64,000 nucleotides of DNA from Kofleriaceae bacterium (GTDB lineage: Bacteria; Myxococcota_A; Polyangia; Haliangiales; Haliangiaceae). Location: NCBI GenBank assembly GCA_020633495.1, contig JACKDR010000004.1:1-64000 (forward strand). The letters are read 5' to 3'. The notes below the pieces were generated by a model that ran no database searches, was not told the DNA's origin, and saw only the letters and a program-made list of their open reading frames with translations. Positions 25,848-37,373 of the stretch are shown in pieces (positions within the stretch are counted from its first letter, which is position 1; each line of letters starts with the position of its first letter). The translations under genes were made by a program, and so were the position numbers.

Positions 25848-27803
25848 ATGTCCAGCGCCACCTGGGTAGAGAACAGCAACATCGGGACTCTCCTCGCCGA
25901 CCAGCTGGCGACGGAGGGCCTGGTGTTCCGCTATGGCCGCCACGTCTACCGGACCACCGGTCAGAAGCTGGCTCAGGGCGGCATGGGCGCGGTGTTCATC
26001 ATGCACCGGCGCCTCGACGGCACCGGCCCGCCGGAGGACGTGGTCGGCAAGACCTTCCACGCCAACTACCTCTACCAGCTGCGCACCGACGAGGTGACCC
26101 GGCGCGACCACCAGGCCAACCTGCAGGCGGTGGCGCGGATCGCGACGATCGACCACCCCGCGATCCTGCCGGTCTACCTGTCGGCGCCGATCGCCGACAA
26201 CTACCTGGTCGTGACGCCGCGGCTGGCGTCGACCCTGCTCGAGGCGATCAGCACCCAGAAGCTGACGTCGCGGGCCCGCACGATCCTGCTGATGCAGGCG
26301 CTGTCGGGGCTGTCGCGGCTGCACGCCGAGCGGCTGCTGCACCGCGACGTCACGCTGCGCAACATCCTGCTCGACGACGACTGCCACCACGCGCTGCTGT
26401 TCGACTTCGACCTCGCGGTCTCGCTCGACGACGTCGTCCACACCACGTACAAGGCGCACTACCGGGGCCGCATCTTCGGCTCGCCGGGCTACTCGGTGCC
26501 GCCCGAGATCATCGACCCGGGGCTGGCCGACGCGCCGATCTCGACCGCGCTCGACGTCTTCGCGATCGGCGGCGCGCTGTTCTCGCTGTTCACCGACAAG
26601 ACCCCGTACGGCACCACCGAGGACATGTGGGGCCTGCTGGCCCGGATCGGCGACGGCGTCGTGGTCGGCGGCCGCAGCCGCATCGAGTACCCCGACGCGG
26701 TCCCGGCGGTGCTGCGGCCGATCATCGAGCGCTGCCTCGAGCGCGATCCCGCCGGGCGCTACCCGTCGGTCGACGACGTCCTCGAGGCCCTGCACGACGC
26801 CCTGCCCTCGCTCGACGACGCCAGCCGCGGCGACACCACGTTCGTGCGGTCGCGCTCGGCGGTGATGGCGGCGTCGGCGTCGCCGACCGAGCGCATCGCG
26901 CAGGTGCTGGCCGGGCGGCGCGACGTCACGATCGGCAAGGCGGTGATCGAGCACGCCGAGCTCGCGGTCGAGACCTGGGGCTACCAGGTCGAGGAGAGCC
27001 TGGGCCGGGTCAAGGGCCACCCGATCTTCGTCGCGGCGCCGCGGCCGGAGCTGCTGGCCTCGGGCCAGTTCCCCGACGCCAACACGTTCCCCAAGCTGGT
27101 CACGGTGATCAACCTGCAGGCGGTGCAGGACGCGCCGCGGCTGGTCGACAACTGGCAGCAGTACTTCCTGCCGACGTTGAAGAAGGTGCGGCAGGGCCTG
27201 CTGACCACGCTGCACAAGGTCATCTACGACGCCAACACGACGTCGCTCTTGCTGTTCAGCGAGTTCATCGACGACGCCCGGTTCGGCAGCCAGCTCGGCA
27301 ACGTCGATCTGCACCTCGACGCCGCGCTGTCGCTGGGGTTCCTGGTGGTGCGGCAGGTGGCGCTGCTGCACGAGAACGGGATGGCGCACAACAACGTCCA
27401 CCCCGGCGCGCTGCTGTTCAAGGGCGACCCCGAGAACCGGACCGTGCAGCCGGCGATGATCGGCCTGGTCGAGCCGGCGCTGGGCGCGGCGGCGATGGCG
27501 ACCGACGTCCGCGCGCTGTGCGCGATGGTGCTGTCGTGGCTGCGGCCGCTGCGCATCGAGGCCATGCCGGCGCGGTCGCGGCCCGCGTTCGATCAGCTGC
27601 GCCAGCGCCTGGCCGGGTGGGCGTACGAGGCCAGCCAGACCCCGCCGACGATCGACTTCCTGATGGCGACGCTGTCGGACGGGCTGTCGATGATCGACTT
27701 CAACTTCTCGGTGCTGCGCGACTCCGGCGGCGACCTGCAGGAGTACGCGCTGCTGATGCTGAGCCATCGCCTGTACCACCTGCTGTGGGGCGACTCGGGC
27801 TAG
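25848..27803 (+). CDS. Atypical Ser/Thr kinase fused to a degenerate second kinase-like domain
   Basis: A 651-residue soluble protein. The first domain (about 30-300) has AQGGMGAVF, Lys68 (VVGKTF), HRDVTLRN at 165-172 and activation-loop GSPGYSVPPE, but the DFG is DFD (186-188), so metal binding and activity are uncertain. The second half (about 350-640) mimics a kinase fold. QVALLHENGMAHNNVHPGAL corresponds to the catalytic loop without the HRD aspartate, and MIGLVEP sits where DFG would be. That looks like a pseudokinase. No transmembrane helix is seen. A small gene follows 2 bases later and may encode a partner. The start at ATG 25848 is chosen because upstream codons are not protein-like. 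Confidence 0.75.
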   Translation: MSSATWVENSNIGTLLADQLATEGLVFRYGRHVYRTTGQKLAQGGMGAVFIMHRRLDGTGPPEDVVGKTFHANYLYQLRTDEVTRRDHQANLQAVARIATIDHPAILPVYLSAPIADNYLVVTPRLASTLLEAISTQKLTSRARTILLMQALSGLSRLHAERLLHRDVTLRNILLDDDCHHALLFDFDLAVSLDDVVHTTYKAHYRGRIFGSPGYSVPPEIIDPGLADAPISTALDVFAIGGALFSLFTDKTPYGTTEDMWGLLARIGDGVVVGGRSRIEYPDAVPAVLRPIIERCLERDPAGRYPSVDDVLEALHDALPSLDDASRGDTTFVRSRSAVMAASASPTERIAQVLAGRRDVTIGKAVIEHAELAVETWGYQVEESLGRVKGHPIFVAAPRPELLASGQFPDANTFPKLVTVINLQAVQDAPRLVDNWQQYFLPTLKKVRQGLLTTLHKVIYDANTTSLLLFSEFIDDARFGSQLGNVDLHLDAALSLGFLVVRQVALLHENGMAHNNVHPGALLFKGDPENRTVQPAMIGLVEPALGAAAMATDVRALCAMVLSWLRPLRIEAMPARSRPAFDQLRQRLAGWAYEASQTPPTIDFLMATLSDGLSMIDFNFSVLRDSGGDLQEYALLMLSHRLYHLLWGDSG

Positions 27804-27805
27804 CG

Positions 27806-28126
27806 ATGGCGGGGGCGGCAGCGACGGGCGGGGGCGACGCGAGCGACGACCCGCGGCCGCTGGCGATGCTCGCTGCGGAGCTCGATCATCGGGCGTCGTT
27901 CCCCTACCGCGACATGTCGCCCGAGGAGTACGCGGCGCGCAACGCCGCCGACATCCTGGTGTTCTCGCTGGCCGACTACCGTTACCGCGACGCCGACCTC
28001 GACCGCTGGATGGTCCGGCTGCAGGAGATCCTGTGCGACTGGACGGTGGTGAACGAGTGCCGCCGCCGGTACCTGACGCCCGAGGAGATGGCGCGCGCGC
28101 TCGAGCGCGACGCCGAGGAGCCGTGA
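27806..28126 (+). CDS. Small hypothetical protein (106 aa) next to the tandem kinase
   Basis: It begins with ATG 2 bases after the kinase stop, so it is almost certainly in the same operon. Residues 1-20 are Gly/Ala/Asp-rich. The rest is helical and charged (FPYRDMSPEEYAARNAADIL, then VFSLADYRYRDADLDRWMVR). There is no signal peptide or cysteine motif. I do not recognise the family. Its position suggests a regulator or substrate of the upstream kinase-like protein, which is an inference. Confidence 0.7.
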   Translation: MAGAAATGGGDASDDPRPLAMLAAELDHRASFPYRDMSPEEYAARNAADILVFSLADYRYRDADLDRWMVRLQEILCDWTVVNECRRRYLTPEEMARALERDAEEP

Positions 28127-28170
28127 CGGGCGCGGACCGGCGGTAGGCGGTCAGCAGGACGATCGTCGCG

Positions 28171-28270
28171 GCGCCGAGCGCCGAGCGCCGAGCGCTGAGC
28201 GCCGAGCGCCGAGCGCCGAGCGCCGAGCGCCGAGCGCCGAGCGCCGAGCGCCGAGCGCCGAGCGCCGAGC
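28171..28270. repeat. Array of about 14 heptamers (GCCGAGC)
   Basis: A 100-base run of the 7-bp unit GCCGAGC with one variant unit (GCTGAGC). It opens the accessory island. Similar units in reverse orientation (GCTCGGC) occur at 29375-29425 and 29482-29548. Confidence 0.9.
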
Positions 28271-28297
28271 AGGTTGGCGTGGCGCCGTTCATTCCGC

Positions 28298-28342
28298 TCA
28301 TCCCAAGCCGGGCGAGCGCAGCGAGCCCGTGTCGAGGGATGG
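28298..28342 (-). repeat. 45-bp REP-like element, copy A (inverted)
   Basis: It runs TCATCCC...GGGATGG and is self-complementary at its ends and around CGGGC/GCCCG. As reverse complement it matches copy C at 43 of 45 positions and copy B at 42 of 45. Confidence 0.85.
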
Positions 28343-28371
28343 GGCGCCAGGTCGCGAGCGTCGGCGCGGGG

Positions 28372-28493
28372 GCTGATGGGCTGGTTCTGCCTCCGGACGC
28401 GCATCGGGTGCGCCAGCTCTGGCGAGGTGCCCGCGGCGCGAACGTCGCTGGCACACCCGATGCGCGATGGGGGGCATGAACCAGCCCATCAGC
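28372..28493. repeat. 122-base imperfect inverted repeat (long hairpin) over the four-helix-bundle start
   Basis: The arms pair as GCTGATGGGCTGGTTC with GAACCAGCCCATCAGC (16 bp), then CGCGCATCGGGTG with CACCCGATGCGCG (13 bp), then GCCAGC with GCTGGC (6 bp). A 29-base terminal loop spans 28418-28446. The right arm contains both possible ATG starts of the following gene. Confidence 0.85.
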
Positions 28494-28841
28494 TCCCCGC
28501 GCCTGCTGTCTCGCTTCATCGCGTATCGCGCCGCCCTCGCCGCCGTCGAGGCCACGCGGATCGCCAGTGGCCGGTGGCAGGGCTGGGCGTGGCTGCGCGA
28601 TCAGGCGCTGCGCGCCGCCGGCTCGATCGCGCACAACCTCGCCGAGGGCAACGGCCACCGGCCGGGCTCGGCCGGGCGCGCGCGGTACCAGCGCATCGCG
28701 CTGGGCTCGGCGCTCGAGCTCGAGGCCGCGCTCGACCTCGCCGCCGCCGCCGGCCTCGGCGTCCCCGACGAGCTGAACGCCGCGATCGCCGCCGCGGGAC
28801 GCGTGGCCGCGCTGTGCACGGCGCTCACGCGGCGCCGGTAG
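28467..28841 (+). CDS. Four-helix-bundle protein (S23/IVP, Avd-like family)
   Basis: A 124-residue protein (ATG 28467 or 28476). The core FIAYRAALAAVEATRIASGR, the LRDQALRAAGSIAHNLAEGN segment, and RARYQRIALGSALELEAALD are the landmarks of the S23 ribosomal-intervening-sequence four-helix-bundle family, which also includes the Avd accessory proteins of diversity-generating retroelements. These proteins bind nucleic acid. No reverse transcriptase or rRNA is in the window. The start codons lie inside a long inverted repeat, so the hairpin could sequester translation or be bound by the protein. The gene sits inside a repeat-bounded 1.4-kb island. Confidence 0.85.
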   Translation: MGGMNQPISSPRLLSRFIAYRAALAAVEATRIASGRWQGWAWLRDQALRAAGSIAHNLAEGNGHRPGSAGRARYQRIALGSALELEAALDLAAAAGLGVPDELNAAIAAAGRVAALCTALTRRR

Positions 28842-28879
28842 CGGCGGCGGTAGCGAATGCGCTCGAGGCGGCGCGCACG

Positions 28880-28885
28880 TATCAC
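28880..28885 (+). promoter_or_regulatory. TATCAC -10 box, leaderless-type
   Basis: TATCAC is 6 bases before ATG 28892, supporting that start and its own transcription within the island. Confidence 0.4.
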
Positions 28886-28891
28886 GGCCCG

Positions 28892-29270
28892 ATGCAACCG
28901 TGGCAGCTCGGCATCACCGCGGTACTCGCGCTCGGTGCGTGCAGCGAGCCGACCGGCCCGTGCCTCGTCGTGCGGGTCGACGTCGCGTGCTGCGACGCGC
29001 ACGACGGGCAGCCGACGGTCGAGTTGCCGTCGCGGCGCACCGTCGGGGGCGACGTCGACCTCATCGACGTTGTCTCCGGTGGAGTCTTCGAGACCCGCGT
29101 CGAGATCCCCGCCGACGAGCCGGCAGGAACCGCGCAGGTCACGTTCACGGCATCGGGAGATGGACAGGAGTCGTTCGCCGCCTCCGGCGCGGTCGAGCTG
29201 GCACCGAAATCGCTGCGCGACGCTCGACCTCTCGGCGCCGAGCGTGTTCGCTCCCGACGCCGGCCCCTGA
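28892..29270 (+). pseudogene. Small lipoprotein gene, probably frameshifted near 29.2 kb
   Basis: MQPWQLGITAVLALGAC is a signal peptide with lipobox. The mature part (CSEPTGPCLVVRVDVACCDA) has four cysteines early and reads well to about 29210. After that the open frame turns into Arg-rich nonsense and runs into the downstream repeats, stopping at 29470. Shifting one base near 29215 instead gives ATLDLSAPSVFAPDAGP and a stop at 29270, total length 3n+1. The simplest reading is a small lipoprotein with one inserted base. Function is unknown. Alternatively the gene has lost its natural end to repeat expansion. Confidence 0.5.
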
Positions 29271-29301
29271 TCCGGAATGCGAGTGCACACCACACGCTGA
29301 C

Positions 29302-29346
29302 CCATCCCTCGACTCGGGCTCGCTGCGCTCGCGCGGCTCGGGATGA
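29302..29346 (+). repeat. 45-bp REP-like element, copy B
   Basis: It runs CCATCCC...GGGATGA and differs from copy C at one position. With copy A it forms inverted flanks about 1 kb apart. Confidence 0.85.
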
Positions 29347-29374
29347 GCGAGACGCTCCGCACCACGCTAACCAC

Positions 29375-29425
29375 CTCGGCGCTCGGCGCTCCGCCCTCGG
29401 CGCTCCGCCCTCGGCGCTCGGCGCC
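29375..29425. repeat. Heptamer array between REP copies B and C
   Basis: CTCGGCG/CTCCGCC units, the reverse complement of the left heptamer array with interspersed CCGCCCT variants. Confidence 0.8.
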
Positions 29426-29470
29426 CCATCCCTCGACTCGGGCTCGCTGCGCTCGCCCGGCTCGGGATGA
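29426..29470 (+). repeat. 45-bp REP-like element, copy C
   Basis: Same orientation as copy B, 44 of 45 identical to it. The heptamer array resumes immediately after. Confidence 0.85.
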
Positions 29471-29481
29471 GCGAGATGCCT

Positions 29482-29548
29482 GGCGCTCCGCCCTCGGCGC
29501 TCCGCCCTCGGCGCTCCGCCCTCGGCGCTCGGCGCTCCGCCCTCGCCC
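29482..29548. repeat. Heptamer array abutting the hrpB stop codon
   Basis: GGCGCTCCGCCCTC 14-base units. The array ends within one base of the hrpB stop, marking the right edge of the island. Confidence 0.8.
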
Positions 29549-32113
29549 TCACTCCGGCATCAGCGCCGTCGGGTCCTCCGGCCACGCGTGCCGCGGGTAG
29601 CGCCGCGACAGCTCCTTGCGCAGCGCGGGGTAGTGGCGCACCCAGAAGCCCGCCAGATCCTGCGTGACCTGGACCGGGCGCTGGTTGGGCGCGAGCAGGT
29701 GCAGCACGAGCGGGACGCGGCCGTCGGCGACGGCGGGGCCGCGGGCCAGGCCGAGGAAGTCCTGCAGCCGCGACGCCACCCACGGCGGGCGATCGAGCTC
29801 GTAGTGGACCTGGGCGCGGCGGCGCCCGGCGAGCTGGACGTGGCGCGGCGCCAGGCGATCGATCGCGCCGCGGTGGGCGGCGACGCTGGCGTCGAGCAGG
29901 TCGAGCAGCGACGCCTTCTTGAGCTCGTCGAACGAGGTCAGGCCGGCGCACGCGTCGGCGAGCACCGCGGCGAGCGCGGCGTCGTCGGGGACCTGCAGGC
30001 CGAGCGCGGGCGCGCTGGCGGCGACGAAGCCGATGCGAGCGCGCCACGCCGCCAGCGCGTCGGGATCGACGAAGCGCTCGATGCCGGCGGCCAGGGCCTC
30101 GCGCACCAGCACCGCCGCGGCCGCGGGGTCGCGGCGCGCGCCCTCGATATCGACGCTCTCGTCGATCGTCAGGTCGTCGTAGACCAGCCGGGTCACGCGC
30201 TCGACCCGGTGGCGCTCGCGGTTCCACCGCAGCTCGTCGACGTCGCGGACCCGGTCCTCGAACAGCTCGATCAGCCAGGTCGCGTCGATGCGGCTGGCGC
30301 GGCGGATCGTCACCCGCGCCCGGCCGCGATCGCCGGTGTCGCTGGCGTCGACCGCGACCAGCAGGTCGCCCTCGACGACCACGCTCGACGGCGACAGCGT
30401 GCCGCTGCCGCCGGCCGCGAACACGACCTCGGCCGAGCGCGGCGACCGCCGGCGGCCGACGCGGTCGGGGTAGCCGGCGAGGATCGCCAGCTGCAGCGCC
30501 TCGTCCCAGGCCTGGTCGCTGGCCGGCGGCGTCCCGGCCCGCAGGTCGGCGAGGCGCTCGAGCTGGCGGGCCGCGCGATCGACGGCGAGCCCGGTGGCGA
30601 CGTCGAGCCCGAGGTCGCGCAGCCGCGACGGCCGCAGCCCGCCGTCGCGCGCCGCCAGCAGCGCCTCGAGATCCTCGATCAGGTCCGAGTCGGCGGCGAG
30701 CCGGGCCTCGGCGGGGCCGCGGCGGTCACCGCGCGCCCGGCGATCGAGCCGCAGCTCGCGCGCGCCCAGCAGCGCCGCGATCGCGCAGCCGTCGGCGGCG
30801 ACGCCGCGCCGCTCGGCCTCGACGATCAGCCGCGCCTGCCGCGGGTGGGCCGGGAACCGCAGCATGCGCCGGCCCAGCGCGGTCACCGCGCCGGCGTCGT
30901 CGATGGCGCCGAGCCGTCCCAGCAGCTCGTCGGCGGCTGCCAGCGCCACCGGCGGCGGCGCCTCGAACCACGGGAACTCGTCGAGGCGCGCGAAGCCGGC
31001 GCCATGCAGCTCGAGCGCGGTCTCGCCGAGATCGGCGCGCTGGACCTCGGGCGGATCGAACTCGCGGCGGGTGTCGTGATCGTGGCGGGTGTACAGCCGC
31101 AGGCACCGGCCCGGCCGGGTCCGCCCGGCGCGGCCCGCGCGCTGCGCCGCGCTGGCCTTGCTGATCGGCTCGATCGCCAGCGACGGCAGCCCGGACCACG
31201 GCGAGTGGCGCGCCACGCGCGCGGTGCCGGCGTCGATCACCGCGACGACGCCGTCGATGGTCACCGAGGTCTCGGCGACGTTGGTCGACAGGATCACCTT
31301 GCGCCGCGACGCCCGCGCCACCGCGCGGTCCTGCTCGTCGGCGGGCAGGTCGCCGTGCAGCGGCACGATCAGCAGGTCGTGGCGGGCGGCGACGTCGGCG
31401 CAGTCCTCGGCGGCGCGCCGGATCTCGCCGGTGCCGGGCAGGAACACCAGGACGTCGCCGTCGAGGCCGTCGCCGCACAGCCGCCGCACCGCGCTGGCCA
31501 CCTGCTTGCCGGTGTGGCGGTCGTCGGGGGCGTCGAGGTAGCCGACGTCGACCGGGAACGTCCGGCCCTCGGACCGCACCACCGGCGCGTCGCCGAGGAA
31601 CGCCGCCACCGGCCCGGGCTCCATCGTCGCCGACATCACGACCAGGCGCAGGTCGGGGCGCGCGCCCTGCTGCAGCCGGCGCAGCAGCGCCAGCGCGACG
31701 TCGCCGACCAGGTGGCGCTCGTGGAACTCGTCGATCACCACGGCGCCGGTGCCGCGCAGCGTCGGATCGGCGAGCAGCTGCCGGGTCAGGACGCCCTCGG
31801 TGACGAACCGGATGCGGGTGTCGCGCCCGACCTTGCGATCGAAGCGGACCTCGTAGCCGACCTCGCGGCCGATCGCGACGCCGCGCTCGCTCGCCACCCG
31901 CGCCGCCGCCAGCCGCGCCGCCAGCCGCCGCGGCTGCAGCACGACGACGTCGCCGTCCCCGGCGAGCCCGGCGTCGAGCAGCGCGCCCGGCACCCGCGTG
32001 GTCTTGCCGGCGCCGGGGGGCGCGATCAGCACCGCGACGCCGGCGCGCGCCACCGCGGCGACGACGTCGCCGAGGACGTCATCGATGGGCAGCGGGGCGA
32101 GGGACGAGGGCAT
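29549..32113 (-). CDS. hrpB: ATP-dependent helicase HrpB
   Basis: An 854-residue DExH-box helicase. Motif I is APPGAGKTT (31-39), motif II DEFHERH, motif III VMSATME, then TNVAETSVTIDGVVAVIDAG and motif VI QRAGRAGR. The helicase-associated and HrpB-specific C-terminal domains follow (ending in HYPALRKELSRRYPRHAWPE). ATG at 32113 matches the family N-terminus (LPIDDVLGDVVAAV). HrpB is a DEAH/RHA-family RNA helicase of poorly known function in most bacteria. The 3' end borders a heptamer repeat array. Confidence 0.93.
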   Translation of the reverse strand: MPSSLAPLPIDDVLGDVVAAVARAGVAVLIAPPGAGKTTRVPGALLDAGLAGDGDVVVLQPRRLAARLAAARVASERGVAIGREVGYEVRFDRKVGRDTRIRFVTEGVLTRQLLADPTLRGTGAVVIDEFHERHLVGDVALALLRRLQQGARPDLRLVVMSATMEPGPVAAFLGDAPVVRSEGRTFPVDVGYLDAPDDRHTGKQVASAVRRLCGDGLDGDVLVFLPGTGEIRRAAEDCADVAARHDLLIVPLHGDLPADEQDRAVARASRRKVILSTNVAETSVTIDGVVAVIDAGTARVARHSPWSGLPSLAIEPISKASAAQRAGRAGRTRPGRCLRLYTRHDHDTRREFDPPEVQRADLGETALELHGAGFARLDEFPWFEAPPPVALAAADELLGRLGAIDDAGAVTALGRRMLRFPAHPRQARLIVEAERRGVAADGCAIAALLGARELRLDRRARGDRRGPAEARLAADSDLIEDLEALLAARDGGLRPSRLRDLGLDVATGLAVDRAARQLERLADLRAGTPPASDQAWDEALQLAILAGYPDRVGRRRSPRSAEVVFAAGGSGTLSPSSVVVEGDLLVAVDASDTGDRGRARVTIRRASRIDATWLIELFEDRVRDVDELRWNRERHRVERVTRLVYDDLTIDESVDIEGARRDPAAAAVLVREALAAGIERFVDPDALAAWRARIGFVAASAPALGLQVPDDAALAAVLADACAGLTSFDELKKASLLDLLDASVAAHRGAIDRLAPRHVQLAGRRRAQVHYELDRPPWVASRLQDFLGLARGPAVADGRVPLVLHLLAPNQRPVQVTQDLAGFWVRHYPALRKELSRRYPRHAWPEDPTALMPE

Positions 32114-32181
32114 GGGGAGGACTCCGAGGCGGGCGCCGGCGTGAACCGTGTTCTGGCCGCCGCAGGCGCGGAGGCCGAGGG

Positions 32182-32187
32182 TACAGT
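32182..32187 (+). promoter_or_regulatory. TACAGT -10 box, leaderless-type
   Basis: TACAGT is 7 bases before ATG 32195, with no ribosome site. Confidence 0.5.
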
Positions 32188-32194
32188 CGCGACG

Positions 32195-33129
32195 ATGTCC
32201 GCCGCGAGTCGTACCGCATCCTGGGCGCCGAGCTGGATCAACGGGCCGTTCGCGGCGCCCGAGATCCCCGACGCCAGCCCGTTCGCCGACGCCCAGCTGC
32301 GGCTGCGCTGGGAGGACATCGCCCAGGACGGCCGCATCATGCTGACCGCGCTGGCCCCGGCGATCGGCTGGACCGTGTGGGGGGGCCTCTTGCGCAACCA
32401 CGAGGGCATGGTCGCCGCCGGCAAGCTCGGCGTGATCTCGATCCTCAGCCGGCTGACCGCGTCGGGCACCGACGAGCCGCTGCGCGTCGTCGAGCCGGTC
32501 GCGTCGCGCGGCACCTACGAGCTGGCCCACGGCGCCGACGCCGACGGCAAGGTCGAGCGCCTGTTCATGAACGCGTGGGTCGAGATGCGCGGCGCCCGCG
32601 GCCGCATGGTCCCGCCCGAGGGCCCCGGCCCCGAGGTCCTGGCCGGCCGGCTGTTCGTCGAGCACACGTTCACCCGCATGCTGGCGCCGCCCGACCAGCG
32701 CAAGGTGGTGCGCTTCGACGTCCCCGGCATGCCGGAGGTCCCCGCGGCGCGCTACGCCCAGCCGGCGCCGCGCACCGCGATGGAGCTGCCGCCGGGCGCG
32801 ACGCCGATCGACGACGGCTACCTGCCCGATCCGGCGCTGACCTGTTTCGGCCTCGAGCACACCGACTCCAACCAGCACGTCAACTCGCTGGTCTACCCGC
32901 GGCTGTTCGTCGAGGCCGCGCTGCGCCGGCTCGACGTCCTCGGCCGCGACCGCAAGGTGCTGGTCCGCCACCTCGACATCGCGTACCGCAAGCCGTGCTT
33001 CGCCAACGACCGGGTGCGCGTCCACCTGCGCCTGTTCGAGCTCGACGGCCGGGTCGGCGCCGCCGGCTTCCTGGTCGCCGACGGCGAGCCCCTCGACCGG
33101 CCGCGGGTGTACGCGCGGATCCTGCTGGC

Positions 33130-33133
<4 letters not shown>
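32195..33133 (+). CDS. Hotdog-fold acyl thioesterase-like protein
   Basis: A 312-residue protein. The C-terminal third carries LEHTDSNQHVNSLVYPRLFV, the xDxNxHVN signature of acyl-ACP/acyl-CoA thioesterases, where Asp and His act in hydrolysis. The N-terminal half looks like a second hotdog repeat without that signature (WEDIAQDGRIMLTALAPAIG). A double-hotdog architecture is likely. The substrate is unknown. Its stop overlaps the start of the oxoprolinase-like gene (ATGA), so the pair is translationally coupled. Confidence 0.75.
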
Positions 33134-36736
<3,603 letters not shown>

Positions 36737-36887
36737 GCCATCATGAACGACCGCGTCGCGCGCGCGCGGCTGCCGGTCGACGTAAGCACGGGCCGCCCGC
36801 GCGTCAACCGGTTGCGCCGTGGCGGGTGGTGGTTATCAGGAGGGTCAGCAACCCCGTCCACTCCACTCCCTCTACAGGAGAAGACCC

Positions 36888-37334
36888 ATGGCTCTCGTGA
36901 CCCGTCGTGATTCCCAGACTCCCGTCCGCTACGCCCGTGACCCGTTCGCGCTCGCCCGCGAGCTGTTCGGGTGGGACGGCTTCACCGCCGACCGCGCCGC
37001 GGCCACCTACGTGCCCGCCTTCGAGGTCAAGGAACGCGAGGACGCGTTCGTCCTGCGCGCCGACCTGCCCGGCGTCAAGGAGGCCGACCTCGACATCTCG
37101 CTGCACAACGGCGTCCTGACCGTCGCCGGCTCGCGCACCGCCGAGCAGAAGCAGGAGGGCGAGGCCTACTACGTCTACGAGCGCCAGTACGGCTCGTTCT
37201 CGCGCAGCCTGTCGCTGCCCGACTCCGCCGACGGCGACAAGGTCGACGCCAAGCTGGCCGACGGCGTCCTCACCGTGACGATCGGCAAGCGCGTCGAGGC
37301 CAAGCCCCGCAAGATCGGCCTGCGTCACGACTGA
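36888..37334 (+). CDS. Hsp20/alpha-crystallin small heat-shock protein
   Basis: A 148-residue holdase with a good ribosome site (AGGAG, 8 bases before ATG). The alpha-crystallin domain spans about 40-135: YVPAFEVKEREDAFVLRADL, PGVKEADLDISLHNGVLTVA, then YGSFSRSLSLP and the conserved LADGVLTVTI. The C-terminal I-x-I anchor is weak (KIGL). It prevents aggregation of unfolded proteins under stress. It is monocistronic; the 150 bases upstream show no clear heat-shock sigma or CIRCE element. Confidence 0.92.
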   Translation: MALVTRRDSQTPVRYARDPFALARELFGWDGFTADRAAATYVPAFEVKEREDAFVLRADLPGVKEADLDISLHNGVLTVAGSRTAEQKQEGEAYYVYERQYGSFSRSLSLPDSADGDKVDAKLADGVLTVTIGKRVEAKPRKIGLRHD

Positions 37335-37373
37335 ACCCCGACCGCGCGTTCCACGCGCGCCCCGGCCGCGACG

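Noticed and set aside
28171..29548. CRISPR array
   Set aside because: The repeats are 7-bp units and 45-bp palindromic elements without regular unique spacers, and no cas gene is nearby.
29588..32194. Rightward open frame running opposite hrpB into the thioesterase
   Set aside because: The part opposite hrpB lacks domain motifs. The true gene begins at ATG 32195 beside a TACAGT box.
36743..36887. Small frame beginning ATG 36743 before Hsp20
   Set aside because: No ribosome site, Arg-rich text and overlap with the Hsp20 leader; it looks like chance.
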